Below the pieces are notes generated by a model. It made no database searches and was not told the origin of the DNA. It saw only the letters and a list, made by a program, of their open reading frames with translations. Positions 1 through 5,385 of a DNA stretch of 5,385 nucleotides are shown one piece after another. The position numbers and the translations under genes are program-made. The DNA is taken from contig JAJZDO010000874.1 in the NCBI GenBank assembly GCA_021805955.1, forward strand, positions 1 through 5,385, written 5' to 3'. The stretch's first letter is position 1. Each line of letters begins with the position of its first letter. This DNA is from Acidobacteriota bacterium. GTDB taxonomy: Bacteria; Acidobacteriota; Terriglobia; Terriglobales; Acidobacteriaceae.

Positions 1-826
1 TGCTGAATTGCTCAACCGCTTCGTACACGTTGCCTTCCGTCATCTCCGCCACTGTTCCGACGCACAGTTCCAGCGCATTGCTATTACTCGGCACTGCATC
101 CAGCAGCTTTTGATACATGTGGGGTTGATACACAAGGCGTGGCTGCCCACGCATGGTCGGCATCGGAGGGTCATCCGGATGGGCGGCAATGCGCACTCCG
201 GCCTGCTCTGCAACCGGAACGATCTCTTGCAGGAATCGCTCGAACCTGTGCCACAGTTCTGCATGGCTGACCGGGGGCAGCACACCGGGGGTAGGGTGTC
301 GATCGTAGACCATGTTCCATACCGTTCCGTTAGGAACGGGTACGTCATCTGTTGGGCCGTCCATTCCAACGGTGATCGCTCCTCCGCGTCCCCATGGCCC
401 GGAAACTCGGCCGCACACACCGGCAATACTGAAGTTGTAGCCGAGTACAGGGATACCCGCTTCTCCCATGCGTCGCACGATCGTTTTGACCTGCTCTATC
501 TGTTGCGAACGCTTGGGGCCATCCAGCAAAATGTCGTGCCAGATGGCGGGATCGAGGTTCTCAATCGCGGCCAGAACGAGGCCCGCGTCCTCGATTTCCC
601 GGCGAATTCTTCGCATCTCCTCGACGGTCCACAGTTTTTCGGAGTCTCCCGCGACTCCCCACAGTTCATATTTGCCTCCTGTAGGCTGATTGTTGCGAGG
701 GTTCGCAGGACCTTGATGGAAGTAGTCGACGAGGTGGACTACTACATGGGTGCAACCGGCCTGCCGTGCAAAGTCGTAGTTCTCGCGCGATAGCATATGA
801 CGATAAAGTCCGAGGCCAATCTTCAT
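1..826 (-). CDS. uxuA: Mannonate dehydratase (UxuA family), N-terminal 275 residues, 3' end beyond window
   Basis: Predicted cytoplasmic metal-dependent TIM-barrel enzyme of the D-mannonate dehydratase family, which converts D-mannonate to 2-keto-3-deoxygluconate. Seen: N-terminal MKIGLGL strand; an 'AIENLDPAIWHDILLDG' stretch (about residues 87-103) at the place where UxuA proteins carry an E-x-(I/L)-P segment; 'GIPVLGYNFSIAG' (124-136); the hallmark HPDDPP motif (216-221); and LELCVGTVAEM (252-262). In the family the His of HPDDPP and the Cys of the last motif are metal ligands. Known UxuA proteins are about 350-400 aa, so roughly 75-120 C-terminal residues, including later metal ligands, lie off the left edge. 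ATG at 826-824 is preceded by GGGGAG at 9-nt spacing, and the gene starts 25 nt after the RraA-like gene on the same strand. The 137-180 region is Gly/Pro-rich and unlike E. coli UxuA, so the substrate could be another sugar acid. Family assignment is confident; exact substrate is not. Confidence 0.88.
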   Translation of the reverse strand, partial: MKIGLGLYRHMLSRENYDFARQAGCTHVVVHLVDYFHQGPANPRNNQPTGGKYELWGVAGDSEKLWTVEEMRRIRREIEDAGLVLAAIENLDPAIWHDILLDGPKRSQQIEQVKTIVRRMGEAGIPVLGYNFSIAGVCGRVSGPWGRGGAITVGMDGPTDDVPVPNGTVWNMVYDRHPTPGVLPPVSHAELWHRFERFLQEIVPVAEQAGVRIAAHPDDPPMPTMRGQPRLVYQPHMYQKLLDAVPSNSNALELCVGTVAEMTEGNVYEAVEQFS

Positions 827-835
827 TATTTTGCG

Positions 836-841
836 CTCCCC
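836..841 (-). promoter_or_regulatory. Shine-Dalgarno of the mannonate dehydratase gene
   Basis: GGGGAG on the minus strand lies 9 nt before the ATG at 826-824, inside the 25-nt gap after the RraA-like stop codon (854-852). It supports this start codon. The gap is too short for an independent promoter and terminator, so the gene is probably co-transcribed with its upstream neighbour. Confidence 0.6.
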
Positions 842-851
842 ACAATGTCGA

Positions 852-1544
852 CTACATAATCCCGTGCTTTGCAAATGCGGCAACGGCGGTCGATCCTGCT
901 TCTAGTTCCTTTTTGACCAACTTTTCCCCGCGCGTCTTTTCAAGTGCTCTTCTGAAAACTTCCGTCTCGACCTCGGCGGGGACAACCAGAACGCCGTCAA
1001 TGTCTCCAAAGAGAATATCGCCAGGGTTGATGCGCACCCCTCCGATCTCGATTGGAACGCGAAAATCGTAAACCTTGTAACGAGGAGCGGAATCCTGACC
1101 GTAGGAGCCGAAGGCGAAGGTCGGAAACTTCATATCGAGAATCGCCCGAGTATCCCGCACATAACCGTTCACGACGGCACCGCTGGCCCCTAGCTTGCGT
1201 GCTCGAGTGCTCATCAGTTCTCCCCAAAGAGCATTGCGGGGGGACGAACCAGTGTTTACATAAATCTCGTTGGGTCGAAGATCATCCAATGCTTCCAGCA
1301 TCAGGCCAAAGGGCTTCGCACTTAAATTGTTCGCGGTCCCTTCAAGATTTTCCTCAAACACGTCCCCAGCCAGGACAGGCATCGCGCGGCCGATCGTAAT
1401 CATATCTCGATGCAACGGCTGAATCTGCGGAGGCAGAAATTGATGGACCAGTTGCATCCGGTCCATGACATCTCCAACCACACAGGTAAACAACTCCTGC
1501 TTCGCCAGGGTGAATAGATCGTTATCGGAGGTCCACGACTTCAT
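852..1544 (-). CDS. RraA-like / HMG-aldolase-type family protein (putative 2-keto-acid aldolase)
   Basis: A 230-aa protein of the RraA-like superfamily (old names: 'dimethylmenaquinone methyltransferase', 'regulator of RNase E activity A'). Characterised enzymes of similar length (about 230 aa) are class II, divalent-metal-dependent HMG/CHA aldolases that split 4-hydroxy-2-keto acids to pyruvate and can decarboxylate oxaloacetate. True RraA is about 160 aa. Seen: VVGDVMD (22-28); GE at 108-109 followed by the 'RARKLGASGAVVNG' core (114-127) and RD (130-131); then GDILFGDIDGVLVVPAEV (175-192), typical of the fold; and a helical charged C-terminus. The aldolase signature is D-x20-R-D-x2-(E/D). 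Here it reads E109-x20-R130-D131-x2-A134, so two positions differ. No signal peptide, so cytoplasmic. The ATG overlaps the CRTAC1 stop as ATGA, and AGGA sits 6 nt upstream. Next to a mannonate dehydratase, a role in cleaving a 2-keto-3-deoxy sugar acid is plausible but inferred. Fold certain, reaction uncertain. Confidence 0.88.
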   Translation of the reverse strand: MKSWTSDNDLFTLAKQELFTCVVGDVMDRMQLVHQFLPPQIQPLHRDMITIGRAMPVLAGDVFEENLEGTANNLSAKPFGLMLEALDDLRPNEIYVNTGSSPRNALWGELMSTRARKLGASGAVVNGYVRDTRAILDMKFPTFAFGSYGQDSAPRYKVYDFRVPIEIGGVRINPGDILFGDIDGVLVVPAEVETEVFRRALEKTRGEKLVKKELEAGSTAVAAFAKHGIM

Positions 1545-3334
1545 CTCGCTTCCTGTAAGTGCGATTTACCCTGAAAAGTCTGGTTCGCCACGATCCCCTT
1601 GCCTTCCACGATCGTGATCAATTGATCCGCATATATATTCTTCAAGTGCTCTTGAACACCGTTTGGCCAAAATATGTCTATATCTACGACCTTCACGTTG
1701 CCCAGGCCAAAATGCAGTCGCGGATCGTTTGCTGAATAATAGCTGGACTGGCTCAATATGGATTGGGCCTGGATATTGGCCCCATAATGCACCAGGACTC
1801 GCGCCCCGATTGCGCTACGGTTCGACTTGGTTCCAACAAGCTTCAATTTAATCCAATGGTTCATTCCGCGGAGGTCGTTGCGCAGCAAAGAGGGAGGCTC
1901 GTTCATATTGACGATCAGGATGTCGATGTCGCCGTCATTGTCGAAGTCCCCAAAGGCACATCCGCGGCTTGAATGCTTCGCCACTACGCCGGAACCGGCC
2001 TGTTCCCCCAATTCCTCAAACGTTCCGTTGCCCAGGTTGCGAAATAGAATGCGGGGACTCTTGTTGGGATATTGAGGAAGCTGTTTTTCCACTTCTGGGT
2101 ACACACTTCCGGTGACGAGAAAAATATCTGGATGTCCGTCATTATCGAGGTCGACAATTCCCGTTCCCCAGGATGTATAACTCGACTCTATTCCAATGCG
2201 GCTTACTCGCGACACATCCTCAAACTGCGCTTTGCCGTTGTTCTTGTATAGGTCGCATGTATCTTCTGAAAAATTTGTCTTGAACAAGTCTAGATGGCCG
2301 GTGAGAAATACATCGCCTACGCCTACGCCCATTCCCGCCTGCTCCATCCCATCGTCGTCGTAAGCGACACCCCGCATCACACCTTCCTCACGGAAAGTTC
2401 CGTCGCGGTTATTCATATAAAGAAGGCTGGGAGTAGAATCGCACGCAACATAAATGTCCGGCCAACCGTCTTCATCGAAATCCGCGGCAACGACGGTCAT
2501 TCCATAATTCTCACGCGGCCCTTTGATCCCGGCCTTCTGGGTTACGTCGGTGAAAGTACCGTCGCCATTGTTGCGATACAGAACATGTAAGCCGGGAAAT
2601 CCTGGAGGAAGACCCCGGGGTCCGCAGTTCACCGGCAGCCCCTTCCAATTGCAGTTGGGGTCCTGGCCAGGCAAAGGCACCTTCTTCAAGTCGAAGTGGA
2701 TATAGTTGGAGACGAACAGATCGAGATGACCGTCGCGATCATAGTCTACAAAAGAACAGCCTGCGCCCCAACGCGGCTGGTCGCCGGATTGCAAAAGTCC
2801 CGATTTTTCCGTCACGTCGGTGAAGGTGCCGTTGCCGTTATTGCGATACAGCCGATTCTGGCCGTAATACGTGCAGAATATATCTTCAAAGCCATCGTTG
2901 TCATAATCGCCCACGCAAACGGAATTCGCCCATCCTACACAATGCAGGCCGGCCTTCTCCGTGACATCCGTAAACGTACCATCCCGATTGTTCTTGTATA
3001 AACGGTTTGTCGTGCCCGCAGGCGCACCGTGAAGCCGCGTTCCAGTCAACAGAAATATGTCCATCCATCCATCGTTGTCGTAGTCGATGAAAGCGCATCC
3101 GCATCCATCGGCCTCCAATATGTACTCCTTCTTGTCTACCCCTCCGTAGACGATGGGATCTGTCAAGCCAGCCTGTTCCGCGACGTCCACGAAATGCGCG
3201 TCGAATGGGCGACCCGATGGCGCAGGCCTGGGCTGCTGTTTCAGCCCGCGCGACGCCACACCCCGCTGTCCCAGCATTTGCGAGGCCCAGGCACCATAAG
3301 ACATATAAATAAAACCGCGTCGCGTGATTTGCAT
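1541..3334 (-). CDS. CRTAC1-family protein: VCBS/FG-GAP beta-propeller with ASPIC/UnbV domain, predicted Tat export
   Basis: Predicted exported, calcium-binding seven-bladed beta-propeller; the family's molecular role is unknown (binding or scaffold rather than an established enzyme). Numbering from ATG 3334-3332 (597 aa): MQITRRGF at 1-8 resembles a twin-arginine signal, with a weak hydrophobic stretch after it. Seven repeats follow, six with a canonical D-x-D-x-D-G-x-x-D calcium loop starting at residues 84, 143, 197, 285, 395 and 463; the fifth, at 341, is degenerate. Between loops lie 'LYRNNGDGTFTDVT' strands. Two cysteines (228, 237) flank a CGPRGLPPG insertion, as is usual in this family. 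Residues about 492-578 form the ASPIC/UnbV domain (IGARV, RLHFGLG, WPNG). The frame stays open up to an ATG at 3490, which would add 52 non-conserved residues and overlap the upstream gene by 26 nt. I prefer 3334 because it places the RR motif at the N-terminus, although no clear Shine-Dalgarno precedes it. Family is certain, start is not. Confidence 0.88.
   Translation of the reverse strand: MQITRRGFIYMSYGAWASQMLGQRGVASRGLKQQPRPAPSGRPFDAHFVDVAEQAGLTDPIVYGGVDKKEYILEADGCGCAFIDYDNDGWMDIFLLTGTRLHGAPAGTTNRLYKNNRDGTFTDVTEKAGLHCVGWANSVCVGDYDNDGFEDIFCTYYGQNRLYRNNGNGTFTDVTEKSGLLQSGDQPRWGAGCSFVDYDRDGHLDLFVSNYIHFDLKKVPLPGQDPNCNWKGLPVNCGPRGLPPGFPGLHVLYRNNGDGTFTDVTQKAGIKGPRENYGMTVVAADFDEDGWPDIYVACDSTPSLLYMNNRDGTFREEGVMRGVAYDDDGMEQAGMGVGVGDVFLTGHLDLFKTNFSEDTCDLYKNNGKAQFEDVSRVSRIGIESSYTSWGTGIVDLDNDGHPDIFLVTGSVYPEVEKQLPQYPNKSPRILFRNLGNGTFEELGEQAGSGVVAKHSSRGCAFGDFDNDGDIDILIVNMNEPPSLLRNDLRGMNHWIKLKLVGTKSNRSAIGARVLVHYGANIQAQSILSQSSYYSANDPRLHFGLGNVKVVDIDIFWPNGVQEHLKNIYADQLITIVEGKGIVANQTFQGKSHLQEAR
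1551..1554 (-). promoter_or_regulatory. Shine-Dalgarno of the RraA-like gene, inside the CRTAC1 coding end
   Basis: AGGA on the minus strand, 6 nt before the ATG at 1544-1542, lies within the last codons of the CRTAC1 gene. Stop TGA (1543-1541) and start ATG share bases as ATGA. Together these indicate translational coupling (stop-restart) of the two genes. Confidence 0.6.
1601..1861 (-). other. ASPIC/UnbV C-terminal domain of the CRTAC1 protein
   Basis: The segment starting NHWIKLKLVG and running through IGARVLV, RLHFGLG and WPNGVQE to the ITIVEG strand matches the ASPIC/UnbV pattern (GARV, FGLG, WPxG landmarks). This domain regularly closes CRTAC1-type propellers. Its function is not established. 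It is complete here, followed by about 19 unstructured-looking residues. Confidence 0.85.
3251..3334 (-). other. Putative twin-arginine (Tat) signal region of the CRTAC1 protein
   Basis: Residues 1-28 from the chosen start contain T-R-R-G-F-I-Y, close to the Tat consensus (S/T)-R-R-x-F-L-K, followed by a short, only mildly hydrophobic segment containing YGAWA. No lipobox cysteine is seen. A Tat route would suit export of a protein folded in the cytoplasm, but the weak hydrophobic core leaves this uncertain. Confidence 0.45.
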
Positions 3335-3446
3335 AAATGCCGACTGGCGATAGAAAGATGAAGAAGTTAAGATACCGTTGTATGCCTGTGAGAGGACATC
3401 CCGAAAAAACTGAGTTTCGCCTCGCTGAGTCGACGGCAACATCAAC

Positions 3447-3474
3447 AGTATATGTCTAGTCCATTTAATGTCCC
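3447..3474 (-). promoter_or_regulatory. Weak candidate sigma70-type promoter ahead of the CRTAC1 gene
   Basis: On the minus strand GGGACA (3474-3469, 4 of 6 to TTGACA) and TATACT (3452-3447, 5 of 6 to TATAAT) are separated by 16 nt. They sit at the stop codon of the GH38-like gene. Transcription would begin near 3440 and give a leader of about 105 nt before the ATG at 3334. Such matches arise often by chance; it is listed because this is the only sizeable gap between genes in the window. Confidence 0.18.
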
Positions 3475-5385
3475 GATGATTGCTTCGCATCCGTGCCTGC
3501 GATTCTTACAGTCATGATTTCATGCGGATGCATGGTGAACTGAAAACCACTGCTTCCAACCAGCGACAGCGGATTGCGATTTCTTTCGACCGCGTCCGTC
3601 TGCCATGCTTGTTGCACTTGTAGCAACGGCGTCTGCGCTGTCACTGTGCGTGTCGTGCCGCCGAGATCGAGAAAGCGCAGGATAGTTCCGCGCCCGTCCT
3701 CGGCTGGTTTCCAGGTTTCGAGCAGCAGGTTCACATCATTTACCTTAAGAAAACTGTCTTGCCTGCCATCCAATGGACGCGGCAGATTCTGCGCCTTATC
3801 TTGTGATGTGACTTCATCCTTCTCCAGCGGAGTCACTTCCTCCCAGCCCATGCGACTCAGTCGGGCTGCATCGGTTGCCGGAGTGCTGGTGACAATGTAA
3901 TGAAAGCGGAAATTTCCGCCCTGGCCGGCGCGGTAGTTGGTGAACCAGTAGTTGTTCATGACATAGGAGAAGATCGTTCCCGTCCGCTGACCGAATTGAG
4001 TCGGCCACGCTCCGCGGTTGATATCGCCCAGCGTCACCAGAGGCACATCGAGCGGCATCACCGTCGCCGACACTCCGTTTTGTTGCACCGATACCCAGTG
4101 CTGGACGGAAAACCATTCATGGCCAGCTCCTGGGTACATGTCCTTTGCAGGGTCGACAACTCCTGTTTGTATCTCATACTGGAACTGCGGCTTATCCATC
4201 GCAAATGGAAATGCAAAGTAGACGGCTTCCTTGCTGTCCACTTCCTTCTTGTTCACATCCTCGACGAACTCGATCTTTTTCTCTTGCTCGAATAACCGGA
4301 TTTCCGACGTAATTCTCGGTGTGTTGGTAGCCGTGCTTTCCAGGCGCGCAACCCAACCATAGGGCGTGCTGGTTACTGAGACTAGATGTCCATTCTGAGC
4401 GGGATGGATTTGCAGATCGGGTTTTGGCGATACCAGGCGGTATTGCAATAGGCTGTTCGGTTCCTTGTCTCCGCCACTTACATAAAGATATTGTCCGAAC
4501 CGATAGGGGCTATGCTGGTCCACAAGTTCACGCCGCAATTGTTTGTCGTAGATGCTGCGCACCGCGCCGGTGGCAGCATCTAGCTGCACACGGTAGTATC
4601 GGCTCTCGAGAGTCGTAGTCTGGGTGGCTGTGGCCGGAGTTGCTGGCTTCTCCGAACGCCGTAGCTGAAATACTTTATAGCCCGTGGCAGGTACGTCTGC
4701 GGCGACAAACCGCACATGCTGAAAGTCCTTCCCGTTTGCCAGCGGTTCCACAGGAACAACCTGGCCGGTCGATGGATCGACGATCTCGTCTTTCTCACTT
4801 AGATCGGCCGTAACCAGCCCACTGCGGCTCCAGTTCAATGGATTGAAGACGATCAGGCTGCCACGGCCTGCGGAGATCGAATCCGCCAGACTCGCCATGC
4901 TGTTGCGGGTCAGGAAATCGGCCAAAGCATGTGCTTTGACGGCGTACAGGTCCTTCACAGCCAACTGCCGGACCGCTTCCCTACTGGTTGGGTCGGTGAT
5001 GCTGTTGTATGAGTTCCAGGTGTGCTCATCCATCAGCACCATGTCGGTCCACATCCGGTCCAGGTCCTGTTTGTCCGCTGCAAGCTTTGGATTGACCAGC
5101 GAGGTGAGCGTAGCCAGTTTTTCGGCCGATGGACCTCGGCTTTCATTCTGACGCTCCATCGCCGCATAATACGCATCGGAGGCGATACCATCCTCCCAGT
5201 AAGGGCCGCCGTCGCCACTTACAGTTGGCATGTCATCGCCGAACTGCTGCGCAATGTTTTTGAGCGCTTCGTGAAAACCCGAGTATTGCAATTTCGGATA
5301 GGCGTACACGCTGTTCCACTGCTGCGCCAGTTCCGCCTGCTGCGGAAATAAGTCGGTGTTCTCCACCTGGGTGCCAAAGATAATC
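3465..5385 (-). CDS. GH38-type alpha-mannosidase-like glycoside hydrolase, C-terminal 639 residues, 5' end beyond window
   Basis: C-terminal part of a large protein resembling glycoside hydrolase family 38 (alpha-mannosidases, retaining, metal-dependent). The frame is open to the right edge, so the true start is not visible; the GTG at 5366-5364 has no claim to be it. Numbering from the edge: GDGGPYWEDG (57-66) and LMDEHTWNSY (117-126) come from the end of the catalytic and helical middle domains; the ERQNESRGPSAEKLATL helix (77-93) fits the family's middle domain. The C-terminal beta-sandwich region starts around SLIVFNPLNW (176-185), with YYRVQLDAATGAVRSIYDK (263-281), DVPLVTLGDINRGAW (446-460), MNNYWFTNY (476-484) and a closing MHPHEIMTVRIAG (618-630), all GH38-like landmarks. 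The catalytic nucleophile and most zinc ligands lie off the window, so activity cannot be judged. Members are usually around 900-1200 aa. First visible gene of the apparent operon; polymer, linkage and cellular location are unknown. Confidence 0.8.
   Translation of the reverse strand, partial: IIFGTQVENTDLFPQQAELAQQWNSVYAYPKLQYSGFHEALKNIAQQFGDDMPTVSGDGGPYWEDGIASDAYYAAMERQNESRGPSAEKLATLTSLVNPKLAADKQDLDRMWTDMVLMDEHTWNSYNSITDPTSREAVRQLAVKDLYAVKAHALADFLTRNSMASLADSISAGRGSLIVFNPLNWSRSGLVTADLSEKDEIVDPSTGQVVPVEPLANGKDFQHVRFVAADVPATGYKVFQLRRSEKPATPATATQTTTLESRYYRVQLDAATGAVRSIYDKQLRRELVDQHSPYRFGQYLYVSGGDKEPNSLLQYRLVSPKPDLQIHPAQNGHLVSVTSTPYGWVARLESTATNTPRITSEIRLFEQEKKIEFVEDVNKKEVDSKEAVYFAFPFAMDKPQFQYEIQTGVVDPAKDMYPGAGHEWFSVQHWVSVQQNGVSATVMPLDVPLVTLGDINRGAWPTQFGQRTGTIFSYVMNNYWFTNYRAGQGGNFRFHYIVTSTPATDAARLSRMGWEEVTPLEKDEVTSQDKAQNLPRPLDGRQDSFLKVNDVNLLLETWKPAEDGRGTILRFLDLGGTTRTVTAQTPLLQVQQAWQTDAVERNRNPLSLVGSSGFQFTMHPHEIMTVRIAGTDAKQSSGH

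Noticed and set aside
8..793. A 261-residue plus-strand open frame antisense to the mannonate dehydratase gene
   Set aside because: It mirrors the minus-strand gene over its whole length. Its translation shows no recognisable domain, while the opposite strand carries clear UxuA motifs.
852..1544. Annotation as RNase E inhibitor RraA or menaquinone methyltransferase
   Set aside because: The protein is longer (230 aa) than true RraA (about 160 aa) and sits with sugar-acid enzymes. The methyltransferase name is a legacy misannotation of this superfamily.
2547..2850. Similar DNA blocks around 2547-2580 and 2818-2850
   Set aside because: They encode the recurring NNGDGTFTDVT strands of successive propeller blades, so the similarity follows from protein repeats rather than a DNA repeat element.
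3410..3430. Direct repeat CTGAGT (3410-3415 and 3425-3430) beside an A/T run, considered as an operator or terminator
   Set aside because: Six bases with a 15-bp period is easily chance. There is no stable GC-rich hairpin before the T-run on the minus strand, so neither a terminator nor a regulator site can be supported.
3900..4295. A 131-residue plus-strand open frame inside the GH38-like gene
   Set aside because: Its translation has no family features and the opposite strand has strong GH38 C-terminal landmarks; treated as a shadow.

Overview
The window holds four protein-coding genes, all on the minus strand, packed head to tail like one operon. Read in the direction of transcription (right to left) they are: (1) the C-terminal part of a GH38-type alpha-mannosidase-like glycoside hydrolase, cut by the right edge; (2) a predicted exported CRTAC1-family protein, a seven-bladed VCBS/FG-GAP beta-propeller with a C-terminal ASPIC/UnbV domain; (3) an RraA-like / HMG-aldolase-type enzyme of 230 aa; (4) the N-terminal 275 residues of a mannonate dehydratase (UxuA-family TIM barrel), cut by the left edge. 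No RNA gene, mobile element, CRISPR array or clear terminator was seen. The long plus-strand open frames are antisense shadows of these genes.

The organism cannot be named from the sequence alone. The mix of a large CRTAC1/ASPIC propeller with a twin-arginine-like N-terminus, a GH38-like hydrolase of the 'EHTW' type, an RraA-like aldolase and a UxuA-like dehydratase, at a moderate GC content (mid-50s % by eye), fits a soil-type Acidobacteriota (Solibacter/Terriglobia-like) best. A related carbohydrate-degrading phylum is possible. This is inference.

Layout: 1-826 mannonate dehydratase (partial); 25-nt gap with a good Shine-Dalgarno; 852-1544 RraA-like enzyme; 4-nt ATGA overlap; 1541-3334 (possibly to 3490) CRTAC1 protein; about 130 nt of probable leader, which is also open in the CRTAC1 frame; 3465-5385 GH38-like protein (partial).

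Possible joint role (inference): a glycoside hydrolase releases a sugar from a glycan. Downstream, the sugar acid is dehydrated by the UxuA-like enzyme to a 2-keto-3-deoxy acid. The RraA-like enzyme could then cleave that 2-keto acid, or a related one, in a class II retro-aldol reaction. If the released sugar is mannose, the missing steps are oxidation to mannonate, and the genes for these would have to lie outside this window. The least explained member is the CRTAC1 propeller, which is translationally coupled to a cytoplasmic-type enzyme.
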